This document shows positions 1 to 8,064 of a stretch of 64,000 bases of DNA, piece after piece; the first letter of the stretch is position 1, and every line of letters starts with the position of its first letter. A program made the translations under genes and the position numbers. The notes under the pieces are model-generated. The model had not been told where the DNA came from. It ran no database searches and saw only the letters and a program-made list of their open reading frames with translations. The stretch spans positions 1 to 64,000 of the forward strand of contig NZ_AUMU01000008.1 of the NCBI RefSeq assembly GCF_000430845.1, given 5' to 3'. The stretch is from Chryseobacterium gregarium DSM 19109 (lineage in GTDB: Bacteria; Bacteroidota; Bacteroidia; Flavobacteriales; Weeksellaceae).

Positions 1-20
1 GGCTTCAGTATCCTTTTTAG

Positions 21-95
21 TGGGCCCTGAGGGATTCGAACCCCCGACCCTCTGGGTGTAAACCAGATGCTCTGAACCAACTGAGCTAAGAGCCC
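21..95 (-). tRNA. tRNA-Val (anticodon TAC)
   Basis: The reverse strand folds as a standard 75-nt cloverleaf. The 7-bp acceptor stem is GGGCTCT paired with AGGGCCC, with discriminator A. The D arm contains AGCTCAGTTGG, the anticodon loop is TTTACAC (anticodon TAC, reading GTA and related valine codons), and the T loop is TTCGAAT. CCA is not encoded. It lies just downstream of the folC stop on the same strand. Confidence 0.95.
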
Positions 96-137
96 CACTA
101 TCTTGTTTCCTCGATTAGAGTGGTGCAAATATACGAC

Positions 138-1382
138 TTATTCAGAAATCTCCAAATTTTTTTCTAAAAATTCTCCGACAACAAAATTACTTCCGCCAAT
201 AAAAATCATTTCCCCGTTTCTACATTGTTCTTTTGCAGACAGATATGCTTCCTGTACGGAATTGAAAATTTTATAGGAAATTTTTGCCTGCTGCAACAGA
301 TCTTCATAATCTTCAGGGTGTCTTCCTCTAAAAATAGAGGGTTTTGCAAAATAGAAGTCAGAATTTTCAGGCAAAATTTTCATTACATCATCAATCTTTT
401 TATCATTAACAAACCCCAGAATAATATGTTTATGCCTGTTTATGGAATTCAGCTGATCAAAAACATACTTCAGGCCCGCCTGATTATGCCCTGTATCGCA
501 GATCGTGAGCGGACTCTTTGAAAACTCAAACCACCGGCCTATAAATCCGGTATTTTTATGGACGTTTAAAAGCCCGTTTTCAATATTTTGATCGGAAACG
601 GTATAATTCATTTTTTTCAGCTCATGAATTAAAGCCAAAACCACTTTAATGTTTTTCTTCTGATAATTTCCTTCCAAATCAGATTTTAAATCCGTTTTTA
701 ACAGGGTGGCGTCAATAAAAGGAGAGTTCTCCGTTTCTGCTTTCTTTTTAAGAACAGCTTTTATTATTTCGTTTTCGTCCCCGGAAACTACAGGGATGTT
801 ATTCTTTATAATTCCGGCTTTTTCTCCGGCAATTTCTTCAAGCGTATCTCCTAAAATATTCTGATGATCCAACTGAACATTAGTAATTGCCGTAACCAAC
901 GGGTGAATAATGTTGGTCGAATCCAGTCTTCCGCCCAAACCGACTTCAATGATAGCGAAATCCACCTGCTGCTGGCAGAAATATTCAAAGGCCATGATGG
1001 TAGTAAACTCAAAGAAGGAAGGATGGATATCATCCGGAAGGTTTTTCAGTTTCTGAATAAAATGATACACAAATTCTTTATTACAGTTCTTGCCGTTCAC
1101 TTTGATCCTTTCTGTAAAGTCAATAAGATGTGGTGAATTATATAAGCCTACTTTATATCCTTCTTCCTGAAGCACCGAAGCCAGCATATTGCTTGAAGAC
1201 CCTTTGCCGTTAGTGCCGCCGATATGAATGCATTTTATTTTTTCTTGTGGGTTTCCGAAAAATTCGCATAGTCTTATAATATTATCCAATCCTGGTTTAT
1301 ACGCTTTCTGTCCTTCAAGCTGGTAATTCGGAGCCTGTACGAAAAGCCAGTCTACAGCTTCCTGATATTGTTCGATAGTCAT
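138..1382 (-). CDS. folC: Bifunctional folylpolyglutamate synthase / dihydrofolate synthase
   Basis: This 414-residue cytoplasmic Mur-ligase-type enzyme joins glutamate to dihydropteroate and extends the polyglutamate tail of folates. The ATP-binding loop GGTNGKGSS lies at residues 55-63. The family segment EVGLGGRLDSTN follows at about 146-157, and QLDHQNILG at about 170-178 carries the metal-binding region. The C-terminal ligase domain contains CDTGHNQ near residue 295. Length is normal for the family and no frame damage is seen. It is divergent from the TolC-type gene and converges on no other gene; tRNA-Val follows on the same strand. Confidence 0.95.
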   Translation of the reverse strand: MTIEQYQEAVDWLFVQAPNYQLEGQKAYKPGLDNIIRLCEFFGNPQEKIKCIHIGGTNGKGSSSNMLASVLQEEGYKVGLYNSPHLIDFTERIKVNGKNCNKEFVYHFIQKLKNLPDDIHPSFFEFTTIMAFEYFCQQQVDFAIIEVGLGGRLDSTNIIHPLVTAITNVQLDHQNILGDTLEEIAGEKAGIIKNNIPVVSGDENEIIKAVLKKKAETENSPFIDATLLKTDLKSDLEGNYQKKNIKVVLALIHELKKMNYTVSDQNIENGLLNVHKNTGFIGRWFEFSKSPLTICDTGHNQAGLKYVFDQLNSINRHKHIILGFVNDKKIDDVMKILPENSDFYFAKPSIFRGRHPEDYEDLLQQAKISYKIFNSVQEAYLSAKEQCRNGEMIFIGGSNFVVGEFLEKNLEISE

Positions 1383-1445
1383 GCCACAAAATTCTCAAAA
1401 GTTTCATACATATGAAACAATAATTTTCTGAAACTGTAACTTTTT

Positions 1446-1453
1446 TATATTTG
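1446..1453 (+). promoter_or_regulatory. Bacteroidota -7 box upstream of the TolC-type gene
   Basis: TATATTTG matches the TAnnTTTG -7 consensus of Bacteroidota sigma factor. It sits 27 nt before the ATG at 1481 and overlaps the longer open frame, which supports the internal start. No clear -33 TTG is visible. Confidence 0.55.
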
Positions 1454-1480
1454 GTTCGTCTAATTATAAAAAAGCGTAAC

Positions 1481-2794
1481 ATGAAAAAAGTTTTGACTAT
1501 TATTTTGGGATTATCTTGCCTGGCTGTCAATGCCCAGAAAAAATGGTCTTTGAGAGAATGTGTAGACTATGCGACCACACATAATCTGCAGGTGATCCAA
1601 AATGAATATTCAAAACAAATGCAGGATCTTAACCTCAGAATTGCAAAGAAAAACTATCTTCCATCCGTTTCCGCAAATTTAGGAAACAGTGTGAGTTTCG
1701 GCCAGGCTTCCTTAGGGACGGGAAGTATCCGGAATGACAGGTTCAGCAACAATGCCAATCTTAGTGCCGATATTCTGGTGTACAATAACGGGCGGCTTGA
1801 AAAAACCATTAGAAAAACAGAATTTGATGTAGAGGCCAGCCAGTATGATATTGAAACCATTAAAAATGATATTTCCCTTCAGATTGCCCAGCAATATTTA
1901 ACGACACTTTTAAATAAGGAAATTGTGAAAATTTCCCAGTCTGCCGTAGAGAATGCAAAGAAGCAGTATGACAGAGCAAAAATAACCACCAGTGTAGGAA
2001 CAACCGCTCAAACCATTCTTGCAGAAGCGGAATCAGGACTGGCAAGGGAAAAACAAAATCTAAAGACTGCAGAAATTAACGTAGGAAGAAGTTTATTTGC
2101 TTTGGTCCAGCTGCTGCAGCTTCAGGAATATAAAGATTTTGATGTTGAAGATGTCGATGTTCCGGATCAGCTGGAACCTCAGCTGAAATCTGTTGATGAA
2201 GTATTGACGACGGCTTATGATAACCAGCCTCAGATTAAAGCGGCGGAAAGCAGGATAAGATCGGCAGAAGCTCAGACGGAAGTGACGAAAACAACTTTCT
2301 GGCCAACGTTAACGGCAAGTGTCGGTTTTGGAACCTTCTATAATAATTTATTGAACACGAACAGCAATGTCGGGTTTTTCCCACAATACAAAGATAATTT
2401 TGGGCAACAGGGCGGTGTAAGTTTAAATATCCCGATTTTTAACAAGGGGATTACAAAGCTTCAGGTTGAACAGTCGAAACTGAATGAAAATATTGCCAAA
2501 GTAACGATGCAGCAGCAGAAACAGATTGTGAGGGAGAATGTTCAGAAAGCCCAGTTTGATGTTGATGCCAATTACGAGATTTATTTATCTGCCGTTCAGG
2601 CTGAAAAAAGCACAAAGCTGGCGCTGGATTTTGCTGATAAAAGTTATGCGGCAGGGAGGTCTACAATTTATGATGTTAATATAGCGAGAAACAACTATGC
2701 CAATGCGCAGGGTTCTGTGGCCCAGTCTAAATTTAATTATCTTTTCAGCCTTAAACTGCTGAACTTCTACGCAGGAATTCCTTTAAGTTTATAG
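1481..2794 (+). CDS. TolC family outer-membrane efflux protein
   Basis: This is an outer-membrane channel subunit of a tripartite efflux or type I export system. A signal peptide (MKKVLTIILGLSCLAVNA) is followed by the typical mature start QKKWSLRECVDYA. Two outer-membrane efflux repeats with long helical, Gln/Ala-rich segments cover the rest of the 437 residues. The frame is open 10 codons further upstream, but the signal peptide and the TAnnTTTG box at 1446 favour the ATG at 1481. No periplasmic adaptor or inner-membrane pump is adjacent, so the exported substrate cannot be told. The next gene starts 1 nt after the stop. Confidence 0.9.
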   Translation: MKKVLTIILGLSCLAVNAQKKWSLRECVDYATTHNLQVIQNEYSKQMQDLNLRIAKKNYLPSVSANLGNSVSFGQASLGTGSIRNDRFSNNANLSADILVYNNGRLEKTIRKTEFDVEASQYDIETIKNDISLQIAQQYLTTLLNKEIVKISQSAVENAKKQYDRAKITTSVGTTAQTILAEAESGLAREKQNLKTAEINVGRSLFALVQLLQLQEYKDFDVEDVDVPDQLEPQLKSVDEVLTTAYDNQPQIKAAESRIRSAEAQTEVTKTTFWPTLTASVGFGTFYNNLLNTNSNVGFFPQYKDNFGQQGGVSLNIPIFNKGITKLQVEQSKLNENIAKVTMQQQKQIVRENVQKAQFDVDANYEIYLSAVQAEKSTKLALDFADKSYAAGRSTIYDVNIARNNYANAQGSVAQSKFNYLFSLKLLNFYAGIPLSL

Positions 2795-2795
2795 C

Positions 2796-3386
2796 ATGTC
2801 TGTCCAGTCTTTAGAAAAATATTTACCACAAAATACGCTTCAGTATTTAAAAGATTGGTTTGCAGATTATTATATCCATATAAAAGTCACACGAAACAGG
2901 AATTCCAAACTGGGAGATTACCGTAAGCTTCCGGATCATTCTCATGAGATCACCATCAATTCTACATTGGTCCCGCAGCTTTTTTTCTTTGTGCTGACCC
3001 ATGAGCTGGCCCATCTTATTGCTTTTGAAAAATATGGAAGAACAATTTCTCCCCACGGAAATGAATGGAAAGAAACTTTCAGGCAGATGCTGTTGCAAAG
3101 CATTAATGTTTATGAAGAAAACCTGAGACCGATTATGGTGAAATTTTCAAAATCTCCGAAAGCCAATTTCATGGCAAGTCCCGATCTGGTAAAATATTTT
3201 CATATTGAAAATCAGGATGATAATCTTATATTTATTGAAAAACTGGAAAAGGGAGATTTCTTCATATACCGGAATGAAAAGTATTTGTTAGAAGGTCTTA
3301 TTAAAAAAAACTATCTTTGTAAGAACCTGGCTACAGGAAGGAAGTACTCTTTCAAGCCTTTGGCAAGGGTGGAAAAATACACTTAA
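2796..3386 (+). CDS. SprT-like zinc metalloprotease domain protein
   Basis: The 196-residue protein has the SprT/Spartan-type zinc motif H69-ELA-H73 on a hydrophobic helix, followed by SPHGNEW with H87 as the likely third ligand. The C-terminal 60 residues (YLCKNLATGRKYSF) resemble the small beta-ribbon that follows the protease domain in this family. The bacterial members have no well-defined substrate; eukaryotic Spartan cleaves DNA-protein crosslinks, which gives only a hint of function. It is tightly packed between the TolC-type gene (1-nt gap) and the guanylyltransferase (2-nt gap), so cotranscription is likely. Confidence 0.85.
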   Translation: MSVQSLEKYLPQNTLQYLKDWFADYYIHIKVTRNRNSKLGDYRKLPDHSHEITINSTLVPQLFFFVLTHELAHLIAFEKYGRTISPHGNEWKETFRQMLLQSINVYEENLRPIMVKFSKSPKANFMASPDLVKYFHIENQDDNLIFIEKLEKGDFFIYRNEKYLLEGLIKKNYLCKNLATGRKYSFKPLARVEKYT

Positions 3387-3388
3387 GA

Positions 3389-4474
3389 ATGTCAAAATCA
3401 AATAGATATTGCGTCATTATGGCAGGAGGAATCGGCAGCAGATTCTGGCCTATGAGTACACAGAAATTTCCGAAACAGTTTCAGGATATTTTAGGAGTAG
3501 GCCGTACCATGATTCAGCAGACCTATGACCGCATCAGCAAAATCATTCCTGATGAAAACATATTCGTCATTACCAATAAAGAATATGTAGAGCTTACTTA
3601 TCAGCAATTACCTGAAATCTCTCAGGAAAATATAGTAGGGGAACCTTTACTTAAAAATACGGCACCCTGCAATCTTTACATGGTCAATAAAATTGCAGAA
3701 ATTGATCAGGATGCCACCATGATAGTTCTGCCTGCGGATCATCTGATTCTGAAAGAAGAAATTTTTTTGGAAAAAGCAAAGCTTGCCTTTGATCTTGCTG
3801 CTGAAAATGAATATCTCGTTACCTTGGGGATCACCCCTACAAGGCCTGATACAGGATATGGGTATATCCAATTTGTAGACAAGCATGATTCTGATTATTA
3901 TAAAGTAAAAACATTTACTGAAAAACCTATTCTGGAGATAGCAAAAAGCTTTCTTGAAAGTGGTGATTTTTTATGGAATGCAGGAATTTTTATCTGGAAT
4001 GTGAAAAGCATTCATCAGGCATTTGAGGAACACCTTCCGGAAATGACCCAGCATTTTATGGCCTGCGAATACAATACCGACAGTGAAAAAGGCTGTATTG
4101 AAATTATTTATCCTAAGGTTCAGAAAATTTCCATCGATAACGGTATTTTAGAGAAAGCGAAAAATGTCTATGTGATTCCTGCTGATCTGGGATGGAGCGA
4201 TCTGGGAACCTGGACTTCAGTATATGAAAATGCGGATAAAGATGATAATCAGAATTCGGTAAAATCCAAGCAGCCTATCCTTACCTACAATGCCAAAGGA
4301 AATGTAATACGGCTGAAAAATACCAATAAGGCAGTGATCATTGACGGACTGGAAAATTACATCATCGTTGATACGGATAAAGCATTGCTGATTTGTCCCC
4401 GAGATCATGACCAGCTGATCAAGGATTACGTTCTGGATCTGAAAAACCTGAAGAAAGGAGACAAATTCATGTAA
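3389..4474 (+). CDS. manC: Mannose-1-phosphate guanylyltransferase
   Basis: This cytoplasmic nucleotidyltransferase makes GDP-mannose from GTP and mannose-1-phosphate, feeding surface polysaccharide synthesis. The N-terminal signature GGIGSRFWPMS at about 13-23 is followed by FPKQF with the catalytic-site lysine near residue 29. LPADHLI near 118 and GYGYIQF near 154 are further family motifs. At 361 residues it holds only the transferase and short left-handed-helix part, without the isomerase domain of long bifunctional AlgA/ManC proteins. The symbol follows function and not proven orthology. No other sugar-nucleotide genes are adjacent. Confidence 0.9.
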   Translation: MSKSNRYCVIMAGGIGSRFWPMSTQKFPKQFQDILGVGRTMIQQTYDRISKIIPDENIFVITNKEYVELTYQQLPEISQENIVGEPLLKNTAPCNLYMVNKIAEIDQDATMIVLPADHLILKEEIFLEKAKLAFDLAAENEYLVTLGITPTRPDTGYGYIQFVDKHDSDYYKVKTFTEKPILEIAKSFLESGDFLWNAGIFIWNVKSIHQAFEEHLPEMTQHFMACEYNTDSEKGCIEIIYPKVQKISIDNGILEKAKNVYVIPADLGWSDLGTWTSVYENADKDDNQNSVKSKQPILTYNAKGNVIRLKNTNKAVIIDGLENYIIVDTDKALLICPRDHDQLIKDYVLDLKNLKKGDKFM

Positions 4475-4505
4475 AATAATCGGATGCTTTCTGCGTTGTT
4501 GAAAT

Positions 4506-5180
4506 ATGGTAAGATTTATATACAAAGTCAGGGTGTTGAGCTTCATTTTCCTGGGTGTGTTTTTATATTCACAGGAAAAGAAGCCGTTTTATGATGTGGC
4601 AAGCGTCCTGCAGAATATCATCCCTGAGATTAAAACGGATTCCTGGAGTCTGATTCATCAGAATTCCGGAAAAGACACCGTGATAAAATCATCATCAGCC
4701 GATAAGAATTATACTTCTCAATCATCAGGATTCAATGTCGGGATAGTAGAAGAAAACGAGTTTTATTATATTGTATATTTTCTGGGCGGGAAAACTGAAT
4801 ATATTAATGATCTGGAGGGACTGAAGAAATTTGTAGGAAAAGTAAACAATATTCACGATGCTGCCGTTTTTGCTGCAACACAAGGGTATATTATTGATGA
4901 AAATTTCAGAGATGTCGCAGGAAATTATTATGAAGATCCATCTAATTATTATCTGGATCTGGGTAAGCTTACCTCGAAAGAATGTCCTTATCAGAAAAAA
5001 TATTTTACTTTAACCGTCAGTAAATCAACCGGAAATATTTCCGGGGTAAAAGACAATGGGCCTTATATCGAGCTTTATAATAAAAAGTGTACAAATAATC
5101 CAAGGCTCTTAAAAATTGAAAAGAAAGAAGAACCCAAAGATGAGCCTAAAAAACCAGCCAGATCCCCAAAGCGCAGATAA
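4506..5180 (+). CDS. Hypothetical exported protein
   Basis: The 224-residue product is not recognised. It begins with a hydrophobic signal-like segment (VLSFIFLGVFLYS) ending before QEKKPFYDV, so it is probably periplasmic or surface exposed. The middle is mixed polar sequence rich in Tyr and Asn, with two cysteines (KECPYQKK and NKKCTNN) that could form a disulphide. The tail is charged and Pro-rich (KKEEPKDEPKKPARSPKRR). The last 41 nt overlap the start of the downstream acetyltransferase, indicating translational coupling with it. Confidence 0.65.
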   Translation: MVRFIYKVRVLSFIFLGVFLYSQEKKPFYDVASVLQNIIPEIKTDSWSLIHQNSGKDTVIKSSSADKNYTSQSSGFNVGIVEENEFYYIVYFLGGKTEYINDLEGLKKFVGKVNNIHDAAVFAATQGYIIDENFRDVAGNYYEDPSNYYLDLGKLTSKECPYQKKYFTLTVSKSTGNISGVKDNGPYIELYNKKCTNNPRLLKIEKKEEPKDEPKKPARSPKRR

Positions 5181-5682
5181 ATTTTATGAAACGGAAAGAC
5201 TGATCATGCGCCCGATGTCATTGGAAGACGGAGAATTTATCCTTGACCTTTACAACCGGCCTAAATTTATCAAATATATAGGAGACCGGAATTTAAAAAC
5301 GGTTTCCGATGCGGAAAACTATATCAAGAGCAGGTTTCTTCCGCAGTTTGAGAAGCTGGGTTTCGGAAATTACGTGATTATCACTAAAGAAGGGCATCAT
5401 AAAATCGGTGGAGTGGGGATCTTTGAAAGGGAAGGTCTGGATATTGTTGACATCGGTTTTTCGCTTCTCGATGAATTTGAAGGAAAAGGATATGCTTACG
5501 AGGCGGCATTGAAAATAAAATCCATCGGCATGAATGATTTCGGATTACAGAAGATTTCTGCCATTACCACAAAAGATAATTTTTCTTCTCAGAAACTGAT
5601 CGAAAAGTTAGGGTTGAAATTTCAGAAGTTTGTTCATATTCCTGATGACCTGGAAGAGTTGATGTATTACGAAACGGAATAA
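5140..5682 (+). CDS. GNAT family N-acetyltransferase (RimJ/RimL-like)
   Basis: This 180-residue acetyltransferase resembles the RimJ/RimL group that acetylates protein N-termini or small amines using acetyl-CoA. The start ETERLIMRPMSLED is typical. GFSLLDEFEGKGYAYEA matches the acetyl-CoA binding loop (motif A, R/QxxGxG/A variant EGKGYA), and TTKDNFSSQKLIEKLG is the usual motif B region. I chose the ATG at 5140 because the ETERL segment begins about 17 residues after it; the frame is open 8 codons earlier. The acceptor substrate cannot be inferred. It overlaps the end of the preceding gene. Confidence 0.8.
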   Translation: MSLKNQPDPQSADKFYETERLIMRPMSLEDGEFILDLYNRPKFIKYIGDRNLKTVSDAENYIKSRFLPQFEKLGFGNYVIITKEGHHKIGGVGIFEREGLDIVDIGFSLLDEFEGKGYAYEAALKIKSIGMNDFGLQKISAITTKDNFSSQKLIEKLGLKFQKFVHIPDDLEELMYYETE

Positions 5683-5713
5683 TTCTCAAACGCAATAAAA
5701 TAAGACAATTAGG

Positions 5714-5777
5714 TTTGTCATCCCAAATAATCTGCACAAGGTGTAAATGACTTTGTTTGGATCCTTTCAGGATGACA
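5714..5777. repeat. Intergenic inverted repeat with TGTCATCC ends (REP-like)
   Basis: TGTCATCC at 5716-5723 is inverted as GGATGACA at 5770-5777, with GGATCC inside near the right arm. The unit lies between two converging genes. Elements beginning with TGTCATCC or TGTCATTC are common dispersed intergenic repeats in Bacteroidota; that this is one is inferred, since no second copy is seen in this window. Confidence 0.45.
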
Positions 5778-5849
5778 GACGGTATCTGATAAAACGCTAA
5801 AAATTAAGATTTTGTTTTAATTGCTTCCCAGAATGATAAGAGATAAAAG

Positions 5850-6299
5850 TTATCCTTCTAAAATCTGTTCAGCAGCCGTTTTTGAAGTCACTTTTTCAAT
5901 CACTCTCGTACAAATTCCTGTTTCATCGAAAATAAAAGTGGTCCTTACAATTCCCATATACGTTTTTCCGAAGGTCTTTTTCTCCTGCCACACCCCGAAC
6001 TTCTCAATAATATCATGGTTTTCATCAGCGATTAAATCATAACGAAAAGCAAACTTGCTGTGGAAGTTTTTCTGCTTTTTAACAGAATCCCCGCTTATGC
6101 CCAACAGCTGAAACCCTGCTCTTTCAAGCTGAGCATAATTGTCGCTTAAATTACATGCTTCCACCGTACAGGTAGGCGTATTAGCCTGAGGATAAAAGAA
6201 AATCACTGATTTTTTCCCGATCAGGTTTTCTGACTGTATGGTTTCTCCATCCTGATTTATTCCTTTAAATGTTGGTAATTTGTCTCCGACTTTCAGCAT
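5850..6299 (-). CDS. bcp: Thioredoxin-dependent thiol peroxidase (Bcp/PrxQ-type peroxiredoxin)
   Basis: This 149-residue cytoplasmic peroxiredoxin reduces hydrogen peroxide and organic hydroperoxides using thioredoxin. The thioredoxin fold starts at residue 1. The peroxidatic cysteine C44 lies in the motif TPTCTVEACN, with the resolving cysteine C49 five residues later, the spacing typical of PrxQ/Bcp. The later segment KTYMGIVRTTFIFD is also characteristic. A TAAATTTG -7 box (6317-6324) with TTTG 20 nt upstream precedes it. It is transcribed divergently from nth, with only 33 nt between the starts. Confidence 0.92.
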   Translation of the reverse strand: MLKVGDKLPTFKGINQDGETIQSENLIGKKSVIFFYPQANTPTCTVEACNLSDNYAQLERAGFQLLGISGDSVKKQKNFHSKFAFRYDLIADENHDIIEKFGVWQEKKTFGKTYMGIVRTTFIFDETGICTRVIEKVTSKTAAEQILEG

Positions 6300-6306
6300 A
6301 ATAATT

Positions 6307-6348
6307 TAATTTTGTTCAAATTTAACGGATATATGACAAAAAAGCAAA
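6307..6348. promoter_or_regulatory. Overlapping divergent promoters of bcp and nth
   Basis: On the plus strand TAATTTTG at 6307-6314 is a -7 box reading toward nth (ATG 6333). On the minus strand TAAATTTG (plus coordinates 6317-6324) reads toward bcp (ATG ending at 6299), with a -33 TTTG at 6345-6348 and a 20-nt spacer. The two -7 boxes are only 2 nt apart, and the bcp -33 element lies inside the first codons of nth. Confidence 0.6.
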
Positions 6349-6953
6349 GAGCTGCACTCGTTCAGCAGGAATTGGAGAAATTATACCCGGAAGTTCCTAT
6401 TCCGCTGGATCATACCAATCCTTTCGCTTTAATGGTAGCGGTGGCACTTTCTGCCCAGACCACGGACAAAAAAGTGAACCAAGTAACACCCAATCTTTTT
6501 AAAGTGGCCGGAACTCCTGAAAAGATGGCTGTATTGGAAGTAGAGGAAATCAGGGAGCTGATTAAAGAAATCGGATTATCCAATACCAAAGCCAGGAACC
6601 TGAAAAGAATGGCCGAACTTTTACTGGAAAGGCATAACGGAGTAGTTCCTCAAACCTACGAAGAACTGGAAGCTTTACCGGGAGTCGGGCATAAAACCGC
6701 CTCTGTGGTGATGAGCCAGGGCTTTGGCTTTCCCGCTTTTCCCGTTGATACCCATATTCACAGGCTGATGACCCAGTGGAAGCTGACATCCGGTAAAAAT
6801 GTGATAGAAACAGAAAAAGATGCAAAATCCATCTGGCCTGAAAGTGTCTGGAACAAGCTCCACCTGCAGATTATTTACTATGGAAGGGAGTATTCTCCGG
6901 CAAGGGGAAAAGGCGAAAAAGACTTTATTACAAAAATGCTGTTTGAAAAATAA
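6333..6953 (+). CDS. nth: Endonuclease III-type DNA glycosylase lacking the Fe-S cluster
   Basis: This base-excision repair glycosylase/AP lyase removes oxidised pyrimidines. The helix-hairpin-helix LPGVGHKTAS at 115-124 carries the catalytic lysine K121, and D139 in FPVDTHIHR is the catalytic aspartate. The 206-residue chain ends about where the family normally adds four cysteines (Cx6Cx2Cx5C) that bind a [4Fe-4S] cluster. Here the tail YGREYSPARGKGEKDFITKM has none. I start at ATG 6333 because homologues begin with the ..RAALVQQEL helix; the frame opens 7 codons earlier. It is divergent from bcp. Confidence 0.88.
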   Translation: MTKKQRAALVQQELEKLYPEVPIPLDHTNPFALMVAVALSAQTTDKKVNQVTPNLFKVAGTPEKMAVLEVEEIRELIKEIGLSNTKARNLKRMAELLLERHNGVVPQTYEELEALPGVGHKTASVVMSQGFGFPAFPVDTHIHRLMTQWKLTSGKNVIETEKDAKSIWPESVWNKLHLQIIYYGREYSPARGKGEKDFITKMLFEK

Positions 6954-7045
6954 AAATTCAATTGACAGCCGCAAAAATTTTTCTTCATGGAGTTGGCTAA
7001 AATTCAAAGAAGGTTTGACAGGATGTCGGAATAATGATTTAAAAA

Positions 7046-7495
7046 TTACCCCACATCCAATAATCTCCTGTGATAATTAATTTGTCCCACATGATAACTC
7101 AGATGCCCGAACAGATGGATAAGGAAGTATTCAGTGGTCATTATATACCCTAACGGCTCGGTAGGATAGTCTTTTTTAAGATCTTCTTCCATGATTTTGT
7201 CAAGTGAAAAAAGGATAACATCAATCGTTTTTTCTATCTGTTGAATAAGTTCAGGCCGGGGGATATCTTTTAATGAAAATTCTAAATCCCGCTGTCTTAC
7301 ATATCCTGAATTTCCAAGCTGGGCTCCGATATAAGTGTTGAGGTTCCCCACCAGATGAAGGCACAGGTTTCCCGCAGAATTTGAAATGTTTTTATCTGTT
7401 TTCCAGAGGATTTCCTCATTTTGATACGCTTCGATTTCTGCTTTTAATTTATTTAAATCTCTTATATAGAGCGACTTTAAACTTTCTATGATCAT
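7046..7495 (-). CDS. DinB-superfamily protein (DUF1572-like)
   Basis: The 149-residue protein fits the DinB/YfiT four-helix-bundle fold, whose members bind a metal through three histidines and are often thiol-dependent transferases of unknown substrate. The visible ligand candidates are H47 in CLHLVGN and two histidines in HLFGHLSYHVGQINYHRR near the C-terminus, a very typical DinB end. Its ATG overlaps the TGA of the restored reading of the upstream decayed lipoprotein gene (ATGA), so the two once formed an operon. Specific function is unknown. Confidence 0.8.
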   Translation of the reverse strand: MIIESLKSLYIRDLNKLKAEIEAYQNEEILWKTDKNISNSAGNLCLHLVGNLNTYIGAQLGNSGYVRQRDLEFSLKDIPRPELIQQIEKTIDVILFSLDKIMEEDLKKDYPTEPLGYIMTTEYFLIHLFGHLSYHVGQINYHRRLLDVG

Positions 7496-8060
7496 TTTAT
7501 TACTGTTTTAAAATATCCTCTGAAATTTTTTTTAACCAATGAATCCACATCTGTCTTATAATCAATAAAACCATAAATGCTGTCATGTTTTTTAATTGAC
7601 GTTTATTAAGAACTAGTTTTTGATAAACGGGCTTTGAATTAATGAATTTGATTTCACCTTTTAAGGTCTTGGGATCAATATCATTAACTTAAAATTGATC
7701 ATTAAAAACCTTTACTAAAATGCCATTTCCAAAGTAACCATTGTCATTATTCAGCCAAATATTAATGGTATCGTCGCTGTATGCTGCTTTACATTTATAA
7801 TTTTCAAAATAAAATGACCTTCTGTTGTAAGAAAATGCATCATAATTGCTTGCTTCCTCGACAATATAAGCGGTTCTTGCTGTACTCTCAACTTTCTCAC
7901 TGTTAAATAATTTCAACTCAGGGTATTTTGATAAAAGTTTGATTGTATCATTATCAACCAAACTCTTATCAATAGTTATTTTTTTAAACTTATTTAAATC
8001 CCTTTTCTCTGTTTCACAGTTAAAAAAGAGAAATAGAGTAAGAATTAAAATAGCTTTCAT
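7492..8060 (-). pseudogene. Decayed lipoprotein gene (in-frame stop plus 1-nt deletion)
   Basis: An intact 123-codon frame (7689-8060) begins with a lipoprotein signal whose lipobox ends in FFNC at Cys15, and stops at a TAA (7689-7691) after VFNDQF. Beyond the stop the same frame continues with coding-like sequence (VNDIDPKTLKGEIKFINS). Restoring one A in a six-A run (minus strand, near 7590) gives QLKKHDSIYGFIDYKTD and a further stretch ending in a TGA that overlaps the next gene's ATG. The full product would be about 189 residues. The exported protein is not recognised. The short frame may still be translated. Confidence 0.7.
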
Positions 8061-8064
8061 GAAA

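Noticed and set aside
851..1136. Open frames antisense or shifted within folC
   Set aside because: Shadows of a well-supported folC; no promoter or homology.
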